From assembly GCF_024172165.1 (NCBI RefSeq), contig NZ_JAMZEB010000002.1, positions 8,096,501-8,160,500 of the forward strand: DNA of 64,000 bases, written 5' to 3'. A program made the position numbers and the translations under genes. The DNA is from Nonomuraea thailandensis. Its GTDB lineage: Bacteria > Actinomycetota > Actinomycetes > Streptosporangiales > Streptosporangiaceae. The first letter of the stretch is position 1. Each line of letters begins with the position of its first letter. Below the pieces are notes generated by a model, which saw only the letters and a program-made list of their open reading frames with translations, had not been told where the DNA came from and did no database searches. Below are positions 8,423 to 15,958 of the stretch, in pieces.

Positions 8423-9013
8423 ATGAACGACGACCACGCACGGTTGTGCGCGAGCCCGCAGTGGGCCGCCCACCTTCAGGACAACGTGCTGCCGAAGGCC
8501 ATCGCCCAGGCCGAGCTCGGCAAGGAGCTGCTGGAGGTCGGCCCCGGGCCGGGCGCGGCCACCGAGTGGCTGCGCACCAGGGTCGAGCGCCTGGTGGCCG
8601 TGGAGATCGAGGCGGAGGCGGCATCGCTGCTGGCCGAGCGCTACGCCGGCACCAACGTCGAGGTCCGCCAGGGCAGCGGGGCCTCGCTGGAGTTCCCCGA
8701 CGGCTCGTTCGACTCCGCGGCGGCCTTCACGATGTTGCACCACGTGCCGACGGTGGCGCTGCAGAATCGCCTGCTGGCGGAGATCCTGCGCGTCCTGCGC
8801 CCCGGCGGCGTGCTCGTCGGGGCCGACAGCCTGCCCAGCGATGGGCTGCACCGGTTCCACGAGGCCGACACCTACAACCCGGTGGAGCCGGCCTCCTTTC
8901 TCGTGCGGCTCCAGACCCTCGGGTACGTCGACATCACGCTCGGCGTGGGCGACGGCCTGACGTTCTCTGCCCACAAGCCCGCCTCCACCGGCGACACCCC
9001 GCCCACGGAGTGA
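8423..9013 (+). CDS. SAM-dependent methyltransferase, class I
   Basis: A 196-aa methyltransferase with motif I LEVGPGPGAA (residues 37-46), an acidic ribose-binding residue after VAVEIEAE, motif II region FDSAAAFTMLHHV and post-motif RVLRPGGVLVGAD. The N-terminus (LCASPQWAAHLQDNVLP) resembles the ubiE-like group found beside AraC regulators. A GTG at 8405 in the same frame is possible, but the ATG at 8423 gives the usual family start. The substrate is unknown. Confidence 0.8.
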   Translation: MNDDHARLCASPQWAAHLQDNVLPKAIAQAELGKELLEVGPGPGAATEWLRTRVERLVAVEIEAEAASLLAERYAGTNVEVRQGSGASLEFPDGSFDSAAAFTMLHHVPTVALQNRLLAEILRVLRPGGVLVGADSLPSDGLHRFHEADTYNPVEPASFLVRLQTLGYVDITLGVGDGLTFSAHKPASTGDTPPTE

Positions 9014-9035
9014 CGGACCGCGCGCCCTGACCAGG

Positions 9036-9683
9036 TCAGCCCACCCCGGCGGCGGGCCGCCTGGCCAGGACGCACACGACGGGAGGATCGAGATCGAGGG
9101 TCTCGGTCCTCTCGTGGATCAGGCCCGCGCCTTCGAGGAGGTCCTGGATCTCGCGGGCCGCCTTGACCGGGGTCCTCGCCGTGGCCCCGGGACAGCGCGG
9201 CTGGGAGACGATGGCGAGGCGGCCACCGGGAACGAGCCGTCCGCCCAGCTCTCCCAGCCGCTCGGCGGGAGCGGGCCAGTGGCCCAGGGAGTTGACGGCG
9301 AGGATCACGTCGAAGGGGCCGCTCAGGGCGGACGGGAGCTCATCGACGGCGGCGCGGGTCAGCGTGACCCGGCCGGCCCTGATGGCGGCGGCGTTGCGGC
9401 GGCTCGCCTGCCGGAGCATCACCTCGGAGTGGTCGACGCCGTGGACGTGGCCCTCGTCACCGATCCGGCGGGCCAGCTCGGCGATCGCGACGCCCGGGCC
9501 GAATCCGACTTCGAGGATCCGGTCGGTGGGGCGCACGCCGAGGCGATCAGCGACCCAGAGGTTGCGGCGGCGGTTGGAGGAGCGGTGCGCCATCACCCAG
9601 CCGACGACGCGCCCCGCCACGCCCCTGGGGTGGCCGAACTGTCCGATGAGGGTCTTGATCATGCGTTGTTTCACTGGTGCCAT
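9036..9683 (-). CDS. SAM-dependent methyltransferase, class I
   Basis: A 215-aa methyltransferase with motif I LEVGFGPGVAIAEL near residues 57-70, VHGVDHSEVML for motif II and a post-motif GGRLVPGGRLAIV. The N-terminal NRRRNLWVADRLGV helix before motif I is typical of small-molecule methyltransferases. It is convergent with the methyltransferase at 8423 but not close to it in sequence. A SoxR-like palindrome lies 44-61 bp upstream. The substrate is unknown. Confidence 0.8.
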   Translation of the reverse strand: MAPVKQRMIKTLIGQFGHPRGVAGRVVGWVMAHRSSNRRRNLWVADRLGVRPTDRILEVGFGPGVAIAELARRIGDEGHVHGVDHSEVMLRQASRRNAAAIRAGRVTLTRAAVDELPSALSGPFDVILAVNSLGHWPAPAERLGELGGRLVPGGRLAIVSQPRCPGATARTPVKAAREIQDLLEGAGLIHERTETLDLDPPVVCVLARRPAAGVG

Positions 9684-9726
9684 GGCGGGCTCGCTGGTCG
9701 TGTGTCCATGAGCCCGCAGTCAACAC

Positions 9727-9744
9727 CTTCAAGTCGGCTTGAAG
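9727..9744 (-). promoter_or_regulatory. SoxR/MerR-like palindrome upstream of the methyltransferase
   Basis: CTTCAAG-TCGG-CTTGAAG is a perfect 7-bp inverted repeat with a 4-bp spacer. It matches the shape of SoxR boxes (CCTCAAG-N4-CTTGAGG) with one symmetric change. It lies upstream of the gene starting at 9683. No merR/soxR gene is in the window, so a regulator would act in trans. Confidence 0.4.
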
Positions 9745-9888
9745 ACAAGAGCGGCACGTTCCTGAGCCCGGCTGAGCCTTTCGCCGGCCCAGGAGACGCC
9801 TGCGGAGGTACGGCAGGTCCTGATCACCGCGGGGCCGAGTCGCCTCGCCCCTGCCCTTCTGGGTGCGGAGGCCGCCTCCGGGCCTTGG

Positions 9889-10593
9889 TCAGCGCGGGTG
9901 CGTCGACGGCCGGACTTCCCAGGCCGGCCGTTGGAGCCGATCGTTGTACACGACGATGTCGGCGTGGTCGGCCGGGCGGGCCGTGGCGAAGTAGAGCTGC
10001 TGGGAGGGGATGTAGCGGTTGCGCCAGGACCGTTCGATCTGGGCGGTGCCGGCGGCGGATCCGGCCAGCGCCGCGTTTCGGTCCCGGGCGCGATCTATCG
10101 TCTGCTCGAAGGGGACGGACACGAAGATGCGCAGGTCCCACCGGGCGACGAGCTCTGGGCGCAGGAGGAAGACACCGTCGAAGAGCAGGACGGCGTCCGC
10201 GGGGGCGGTCGTGGCCGGCGGGGACGACGCGGTGTCGGTGTCGCTGTCGTAGACCGCGTGCCGGAACCTGCGGTCTCCGCCCGGGCCCAGCGGATCGAGC
10301 AGGACCCGGCACAGCGCGGCGTGGTCGTGGGCGTCGAAGTAGCAGCCCTCGGCCGAGTACCGGCCGCGCCGGTAACGCTGTGCGCGGGGGACGAGGAAGT
10401 CGTCGATGGACGCGCGGATGACGTCGCGGTCCTGGGTGCGGAGGACGGCGGCGAGCTCGTCGGCCAGGGTGGTCTTGCCGGCGGCGGGCGGGCCGTCGAT
10501 GGCGACTCGCAGCGGGTGCGTGGGCGTGGGCGTGACGGAGTCGATCGCCTCGGCCAGCCGGCTGATGAGCTCGCCGCGGGTGCCTTGGTTCAT
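9889..10593 (-). CDS. Uridine-kinase-like P-loop kinase
   Basis: A 234-aa P-loop protein of the uridine kinase/phosphoribulokinase group. Walker A is GPPAAGKTT (residues 34-42), and a DDFLVPR motif follows the first strand as in uridine kinases. LLFDGVFLLRPEL is the Walker-B-like strand, and a lid-like RDRNAAL region follows FEQTIDRAR. Actinobacterial proteins of this type are usually annotated as uridine kinase, but the substrate has not been defined for most of them. It is a single gene, preceded by a repeat-rich 435-bp gap. Confidence 0.78.
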   Translation of the reverse strand: MNQGTRGELISRLAEAIDSVTPTPTHPLRVAIDGPPAAGKTTLADELAAVLRTQDRDVIRASIDDFLVPRAQRYRRGRYSAEGCYFDAHDHAALCRVLLDPLGPGGDRRFRHAVYDSDTDTASSPPATTAPADAVLLFDGVFLLRPELVARWDLRIFVSVPFEQTIDRARDRNAALAGSAAGTAQIERSWRNRYIPSQQLYFATARPADHADIVVYNDRLQRPAWEVRPSTHPR

Positions 10594-11028
10594 TGTCGCC
10601 CCTCCCTCACGGCCCGATCCACAGGTCTCAGGGGTTACTCTGCCCGCAGTCCGATGCGGTCAAAGGCCGAGCTCGCGGCCCTCGGGGATCATCGCTGTCG
10701 CGGGGAAGACCGACGTCCGGGTGCAGGGGATCACAACGGCGAGGGGCAAGCGACAGGCTCTCCCGGGCACCGCGAGGCGCGGGGGCGGGGCACCGCGAGG
10801 CGCGGGGGCGGGGCGCCGCGAGGCGCGGAGGGTGCGTCGCGAAGCGCGGAGGGTGCGTCGCGAAGCGCGGAGGGTGCGTCGCGAAGCGTCAAAGGGGAGG
10901 CGCCCGAGTGGAGCGAGGGCCGATCGCGGCGGGCTCCAGGGGCCGGCCGTCTTCACGGGCCACGGGTGGGCGCCGCCTGGCCACCTGCTCCGGAGAGGAG
11001 GTAGGAGGCGGCACCCGTACCGTGGTGG
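10594..11028. repeat. Gene-free 435 bp with GC-rich tandem repeats
   Basis: No convincing gene lies between the kinase start and the end of conservon 1. The core, about 10769-10890, is a tandem array. Three units have a 23-bp period (CCGCGAGGCGCGGGGGCGGG), then three have a 21-bp period (GCGCGGAGGGTGCGTCGCGA). The 21-bp part encodes a seven-residue repeat in one reverse frame (98-aa open frame at 10660-10956), but that frame has no ribosome binding site or family resemblance and looks incidental. Confidence 0.75.
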
Positions 11029-11607
11029 TTAGACCGGGGTGTGCATGTGGCGGGTCAGGGCGTGTTCCACCAAGGTGATCAGGGTGGATTTGACTGACTC
11101 GCGCTGCCTGGCGTCCAGGCGGACGATCGGGATGTGGTCGCCGATCGACAGGGCTTCCCTGAGCTCGTCCTCCGCGTGCGCGAAGTGGCCGTCCCAGCCG
11201 TTGATGCCGATGACGAACGGGAGTTTCGCCTCTTCGAAGTAGTCGATGGCCGGGAAGCTGTCGGCCAGGCGGCGGGTGTCGACGAGGACGACCGCGCCGA
11301 TCGCGCCCCGTACGAGGTCGTCCCACATGAACCAGAACCGGTGCTGCCCGGGCGTGCCGAACAGGTACAGGATCAGGTCACGGTCGAGGGAGACCCGGCC
11401 GAAGTCCATGGCCACGGTCGTGGTCGTCTTGTTCGGCGTGAGCGAGACGTCGTCGACGTGGGCGGAGGCGTCCGTCATGACCGCTTCCGTGGTGAGCGGG
11501 AGGATCTCCGAGACCGCTCCCACGAACGTCGTCTTGCCCACGCCGAAGCCCCCGGCCACGACGATCTTCGTCGAGGTTAGGCCGGGGCTAGAGCCTGCGA
11601 AGTCCAC
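11029..11607 (-). CDS. cvnD: Conservon 1 small GTP-binding protein (CvnD)
   Basis: A 192-aa GTPase-like protein. P-loop GGFGVGKTTF is at residues 19-28, the switch II region FGTPGQHRFWFMWDDL replaces the classical DxxG, and NGWDG stands where NKxD is expected. In Streptomyces conservons CvnD works with the roadblock protein CvnB and DUF742 protein CvnC downstream of the membrane kinase CvnA, and the set resembles a membrane-attached G-protein module. The GTG at 11607 lies inside cvnC, with a 20-nt overlap. It is the last gene of the operon. Confidence 0.92.
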   Translation of the reverse strand: MDFAGSSPGLTSTKIVVAGGFGVGKTTFVGAVSEILPLTTEAVMTDASAHVDDVSLTPNKTTTTVAMDFGRVSLDRDLILYLFGTPGQHRFWFMWDDLVRGAIGAVVLVDTRRLADSFPAIDYFEEAKLPFVIGINGWDGHFAHAEDELREALSIGDHIPIVRLDARQRESVKSTLITLVEHALTRHMHTPV

Positions 11608-11995
11608 TGAGAACCCTTTCGAGCAAGTTGAGGTCCGGCTTTCCCGCGTCCAGCGCAGGCTGGTGCACGCGGATCAGGCCCTCCGACGCCATGTCGGCGA
11701 TCAGCACCCGGACCACACCCAGAGGCTGGCGTAAGAGCGCGGAGATCTCGGCAACCGACCGGACGTTCCGGGTCAGGTTAATGATCGCCTGATACTCCGG
11801 ACTTAGTAGGGAAATGTCTTGGTATTCCGACGTCACAGAGGACACGAGTGCCTCCATGGCGAACTTCATCCGCGGCGCGGTGCGCCCCCCGGTCACGGCA
11901 TAGGGCCGTACCAGGGAGCTCGGCTTCTGCGGACGGGGAGCCGCCGGATGCGGCGGAGTGCTATCACCAGCCCAACCCTGCTGACCTGACACCAT
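11588..11995 (-). CDS. cvnC: Conservon 1 DUF742 protein (CvnC)
   Basis: A 135-aa DUF742 protein. The core starts with VRPYAVTGGRTAPR (near residues 29-42) and ends with a winged-helix-like part (VRSVAEISALLRQPLGVVRVLIADMASEGLI) and the invariant terminus LLERVLSGLRRL. The C-terminal codons overlap the start of cvnD by 20 nt. It has an unusually long, Pro-rich N-terminal extension compared with the conservon 2 and 3 copies. The ATG at 11995 has GGAG five bases upstream. Confidence 0.92.
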   Translation of the reverse strand: MVSGQQGWAGDSTPPHPAAPRPQKPSSLVRPYAVTGGRTAPRMKFAMEALVSSVTSEYQDISLLSPEYQAIINLTRNVRSVAEISALLRQPLGVVRVLIADMASEGLIRVHQPALDAGKPDLNLLERVLSGLRRL

Positions 11996-12015
11996 TCTTC
12001 TCCTTCACCGCCCCG

Positions 12016-12438
12016 CTATCGGGGGCGGGCCGCTTGCAGCTCAGCGCGTACGGCCGGAGTCAGTACCTGACCCGCCCGCTCGACCAGCAAGGTCATCTGG
12101 TACGCGACCAGACCCATGTCACAGTCGGGAGCAGCCAGGACCGCCAAACAGGATCCATCACTGATCGACATGATCATCAAGAGCCCACGCTGCATTTCGA
12201 TAACGGTCTGCGTCACCATACCGCCCTCGAAGACCCGCGCAGCGCCCTGGGTCAAGGAGATCACGCCGGAGGCGACCGCCGCGAGCTGGTCGGCCCGGTC
12301 CTTGGGGAAGCCCTCAGAGTAGGCCAGCGGCAACCCGTCGGACGACACCACGACCGTGTGGGCGACGCCCGGCACGTTGTTCACGAAGTCCGTGATCAAC
12401 CAGCTTATGCCGCGCGCTCCCTGGCTCATTTCTCTCAT
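12016..12438 (-). CDS. cvnB: Conservon 1 roadblock/LC7 protein (CvnB)
   Basis: A 140-aa Roadblock/LC7 domain protein, the MglB-like partner expected to act on the CvnD GTPase. Key segments are WLITDFVNNVPGVAHTVVVS, DGLPLAYSEGFP and the conserved CDMGLVAYQMTLLVERAGQVL. The ATG at 12438 is preceded by AGGAGG and overlaps the cvnA stop by ATGA, so the two are translationally coupled. The Cys-Asp-Met-Gly motif near residue 108 is shared by all three CvnB copies in this window. Confidence 0.93.
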   Translation of the reverse strand: MREMSQGARGISWLITDFVNNVPGVAHTVVVSSDGLPLAYSEGFPKDRADQLAAVASGVISLTQGAARVFEGGMVTQTVIEMQRGLLMIMSISDGSCLAVLAAPDCDMGLVAYQMTLLVERAGQVLTPAVRAELQAARPR

Positions 12439-15400
12439 TTGTCCTCCTGCTGATTCTCTTCTCCGCGGGTGAACGCCCGGCCTTGCCGGACACCCTGCTG
12501 GAAGCTGGAGAGCCGGCTGCGCAACCGCTCGGGCGAGATCTGCGGCGCCGGTGACGTGGGCTGCGGCTCCGCGAGGCTGGCCGTGCCGGGCACCAGGTTC
12601 GCCTTGGGGACGCGGCGGGGCAGGCCCGACGGCGTCGTGCCGGCCTGCTGCGGCTGGGCGGCTGCCTGCGCGGCCTGGAAGCCGGGGTCGGCGGGCGAGG
12701 ACCAGGAGGGGGCGCTGACGCCCGACTGCCCGGGCTTGCGCTGCGGGAGCGCCGACCTGCCCGGAGTGCCCACGCCGCCGGAGGGCGGGGCGAGCGGCTG
12801 CGGCTCGGCGGGCACGGCCGGGTGCACGGCGGTGGTCTCGTGCGCGGGCTCGTGCGCGGGCTCGTGCGCGGTCTCGTGCTCGGAGCGCGGCTCCAGGACC
12901 TCGGGGTCCGGCCGGCGGAACCAGTCGGACCCGACCGACGAGAAGATCGGCAGGAACTCGTCGCCCTGCTCGTCGAGCGGCGAGCTGCGCACGACGGGGA
13001 GCGGCCCGGTCATGTCCTGCGAGGAGTACTCGCCGGGGCCGAACGGGTTGTAGGCGGAGTGACCGTTCTGCTCGAACTGGTCGGCGGGCTTGGGCTCCTC
13101 GGCGAACGGAGAGCGGTAGGAGTCGCCGAACTGCGGCTGCTGCCGCTCCTCTGCCTCGAACAGAGACCTGCGGGGCAGCGGCTCGGAGAACGACGACCAG
13201 CGCGGCTCCTCCTGCTGCGGCTGCGGCGGGGGAGGCTCGGTCGCGAAGGACGGCCAGCGCGGCTCGTCGTCCTGCTGCATGGGCGGCGGCTGCTCGGCGA
13301 AGGACGGCCACCTGTTGTCGGCGAACGGCGACGGCTCGGCGGCGGGAGCGGCCGGGGCGGACGGAGCGGGCGGCTCCTCCGTGAACGACGGCCAGCGCGG
13401 CTCGCCGAAGGCGGCGGGCTGCTGCGGCGCGGCGGCGGGCGGCTCCTCGGCGAACGACGGCCAGCGGGGCTCGTCGGCCTGCGGCTGCCGGTCGCCGAAG
13501 GGGTCGCCGAAGGCGGGCGACGGCTGGTCGCCGAAGCCGGGCGAGGGCTGGTCGCCGAACACCGACGGCTGGTCGCCGAAGGACGACGGCTGCGGCTCGG
13601 CGGCGGCGGGCTGCTCGCCGAACGAGGGCCAGTTGCCCGTGCCGGGCGCCGGCAGCGAGCCGGGCCACTGGGTGTCGACGACCTGGCCGGGAACGTCGTC
13701 GAAGGAGGGGTGCGAGCCGTTGCGGGACGGCGGCTGCTGCTGGAACATGCTCGGGTCGAACGAGGTGAACGCCTCGTACTGCCCGCCCTGCTGCGGCAGG
13801 CCCTGCCCGTTGCTGATGAGCATGTCGGGCATGAACACCAGGGCGCTCAGGCCGCCGGTCTCGCGCATGCTGAGCTGGACGCGCACGCCGTGGCGCAGGG
13901 CCAGGCGGCCGACCACGAACAGGCCCATGCGCCGCGAGACGGACACGTCCACGACGGGGGGGTTGGCCAGGCGCCAGTTGGCCTCGGCCAGCTCCTCCTG
14001 GCTCATGCCGATGCCCAGGTCGTTGATCGTCACCAGGACGCCGCCCTCGGCGGGGGTGCTGGTGACGGTGACCTTGCTCTCGCGCGGGGAGAAGGAGATG
14101 GCGTTCTCGATCAGCTCGGCGAGCAGGTGGACGGCGTCGGTGACGGCGGGGCCGACGATGAGGGTGCCGGACGGGATCTGGATCTGGACCCGCTCGTAGT
14201 TCTCGACCTCCGACAGCGAGGCGCGGGCGATGTCGACCAGCGGCACCGGCTCGCTCCACTTGCGCGCGGCCTCGGTGCCGGCGAGGACCAGGAGGTTCTC
14301 GCTGTTGCGGCGCATGCGGGTGGCCAGGTGGTCGAGGCGGAAGAGGTTCGCGAGCCGCTGCTCGTCCTCTTCACCCTGCTCCAGGCCTTCGATGAGCTGG
14401 AGCTGCCGCTCGACCAGCGTCTGGCTGCGGCGGGAGAGGTTGACGAACATCGAGTTGACGTTGGCCCGCAGCTTGGCCTCGTCACCGGCCAGCCGGATCG
14501 CCTCGCGGTGGACCTCGTCGAAGGCCCGGGCCACTTCACCGATCTCGTCACGGGTGTTGATGCCGATCGACGGCACCTCGGGCACCTGGGCGCCTTCACC
14601 GGACTCGCGCAGCACGCGGACGGTGTCGGGCAGCCGGGTCGTGGCGACCTGGAGCGCCTCGGCCCGCAGCCGGCGCAGCGGCCGGACCAGCGAACCGGCC
14701 ACGCGGGTGGTGATGATCAGGACCAGGAGCAGCAGGACGAGGATCAGCGCGCCGGAGATGATGGCGTCGCGCTGCTCGGTGTTGCTCAGGTCGGTGGTGG
14801 TGGTCACGATCTTGCCGGCCAGGTTGCCCTCGACCTTGCGCATCGCGTTGACCGTCACCGTCGTGCTCTCGAACCAGTTGTTCAGGTCACGGGTCAGGGT
14901 CGGCGTGGTGACGTCGAGGTCGTCGATCCTGTTGTTCTGGCGCACCTGGGCCAGCGCGCGCTGGCGCATGGCGTCGGCGAGGTCGACCTGGAGGCCGCGC
15001 ACGCCCTTCTGGTAGGCGTCGAGGTCGGTCTTGCCGGCCTCGGCCTCGAAGGAGGCGAGCTCGGCCTGCTGCTTGTCCCAGGAGCCAAGGAACTCGGACC
15101 AGTCGGCGCTGTCGACGCGGCGGTTGGGCTGCAGGAGCGTGACGATGAGGATGATCTGCTGCCGCGAGACCTCCTCCTTCATGCGCTGGAGCGAGCCGAG
15201 CGCGGCCACGTCACCCTGGAGGCCGTCGTCGCTGACGCCGTCGCCCAGGTCGGCCTGGATGCCCGAGAAGATCTCGATCATCGTGGTGTACGTGCTGATC
15301 GAGGCTCGCGCCGGCACGTTGTCGACCATGGAGTCGCGCAGGCTGTCGAGGCCGTCCAGCCAGCGGCGGGTGTTGTCGACGCCGTCGCGCACACGGGCGG

Positions 15401-15782
15401 AGTGCGCGGCGTCGATGGCGTTGGCCGCGGTGAGCACGTCCTGCTTGGTCTTGTCGGTGGCCTGCCGCTGGGTCTTGAGCTGGACGAAACGCCCGCCCCG
15501 GCGGCGGTCGGCGACATACCAGGCGGTGAGCGTGCGCTCCTTGGCGAGCTCGTGGTTGAGCGCGCCGATGCGCTGCACCAGCTCCGCCACCTGCGTGAGC
15601 CGGCGGTATTCGGCACTGGTGCCGATGGCGTCGGCCAGCTGGATGCCGGCGAGCAGCACACCCACGACCGTGGGGATGAGGATCAGCGCGACCAGCCGGG
15701 AGCGCACACGCCAGTTCGCCAGCCGGAACCGTCCGCCTGTGTACTCCCCTGACCTCGTGTGCCTGGGGTCTTTCGTCCTCAC
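12435..15782 (-). CDS. cvnA: Conservon 1 sensor histidine kinase with NIT-like sensor (CvnA)
   Basis: About 1115 aa. TM1 is near residues 32-52, then a large extracytoplasmic helical domain like the nitrate/nitrite-sensing type, then TM2 near 318-340 and HAMP. Next come a kinase dimer helix with LDHLATRMRRNSENLL and a HATPase domain (N-box ELIENAISFSP, G1 NDLGIGM, G2 RMGLFVVGRLALRHG). The last 450 residues are a Pro/Gln-rich disordered tail carrying five copies of a W-P/S-S-F motif and three motifs shared with the other CvnA copies (LPIFSSV, ANLVPGTAS, and a terminal RLRSRLSSFQQGVRQGR helix). The GTG at 15782 gives an N-terminus like the paralogues. A longer frame reaches 15923. Confidence 0.9.
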   Translation of the reverse strand: MRTKDPRHTRSGEYTGGRFRLANWRVRSRLVALILIPTVVGVLLAGIQLADAIGTSAEYRRLTQVAELVQRIGALNHELAKERTLTAWYVADRRRGGRFVQLKTQRQATDKTKQDVLTAANAIDAAHSARVRDGVDNTRRWLDGLDSLRDSMVDNVPARASISTYTTMIEIFSGIQADLGDGVSDDGLQGDVAALGSLQRMKEEVSRQQIILIVTLLQPNRRVDSADWSEFLGSWDKQQAELASFEAEAGKTDLDAYQKGVRGLQVDLADAMRQRALAQVRQNNRIDDLDVTTPTLTRDLNNWFESTTVTVNAMRKVEGNLAGKIVTTTTDLSNTEQRDAIISGALILVLLLLVLIITTRVAGSLVRPLRRLRAEALQVATTRLPDTVRVLRESGEGAQVPEVPSIGINTRDEIGEVARAFDEVHREAIRLAGDEAKLRANVNSMFVNLSRRSQTLVERQLQLIEGLEQGEEDEQRLANLFRLDHLATRMRRNSENLLVLAGTEAARKWSEPVPLVDIARASLSEVENYERVQIQIPSGTLIVGPAVTDAVHLLAELIENAISFSPRESKVTVTSTPAEGGVLVTINDLGIGMSQEELAEANWRLANPPVVDVSVSRRMGLFVVGRLALRHGVRVQLSMRETGGLSALVFMPDMLISNGQGLPQQGGQYEAFTSFDPSMFQQQPPSRNGSHPSFDDVPGQVVDTQWPGSLPAPGTGNWPSFGEQPAAAEPQPSSFGDQPSVFGDQPSPGFGDQPSPAFGDPFGDRQPQADEPRWPSFAEEPPAAAPQQPAAFGEPRWPSFTEEPPAPSAPAAPAAEPSPFADNRWPSFAEQPPPMQQDDEPRWPSFATEPPPPQPQQEEPRWSSFSEPLPRRSLFEAEERQQPQFGDSYRSPFAEEPKPADQFEQNGHSAYNPFGPGEYSSQDMTGPLPVVRSSPLDEQGDEFLPIFSSVGSDWFRRPDPEVLEPRSEHETAHEPAHEPAHETTAVHPAVPAEPQPLAPPSGGVGTPGRSALPQRKPGQSGVSAPSWSSPADPGFQAAQAAAQPQQAGTTPSGLPRRVPKANLVPGTASLAEPQPTSPAPQISPERLRSRLSSFQQGVRQGRAFTRGEENQQEDK

Positions 15783-15865
15783 TGAGTCTCGCAACCTCTC
15801 GCCGGTACGTGCTCGAAGAAAATCAGACACGCGTGGGGCGCATGGGATTCTGTCCGGCTGGGTAA

Positions 15866-15904
15866 TTGGAACACAACCCGTACCAGATCGGCCAACCGAA
15901 CATA
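15866..15904 (-). promoter_or_regulatory. Block conserved upstream of cvnA1 and cvnA2
   Basis: Read on the plus strand, TTGGAACACA, 14 variable bases, then GGCCAACCGAACATA. The same order (TTTGAACACA, 13 bases, GGCCAAGCGAACATA) occurs at 29748-29785 upstream of conservon 2. Both lie roughly 65-120 bp before the kinase start. This is a probable common promoter or operator. No such block is seen upstream of conservon 3. Confidence 0.55.
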
Positions 15905-15958
15905 TCCCATCACACGCGCCCAAAGATGGACTTTGGGTGCATATCGCCGTACGTGTTT

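Noticed and set aside
10660-10956. A 98-aa reverse frame containing a seven-residue repeat (ASRRTLR)
   Set aside because: The repeat in the protein only mirrors the 21-bp DNA repeat. No ribosome binding site or conserved domain.
12822-15752. A 976-aa open frame antisense to cvnA1
   Set aside because: Shadow of the real kinase gene caused by high GC. It has no ribosome site, no family resemblance and a Gly/Arg/Val-rich composition.
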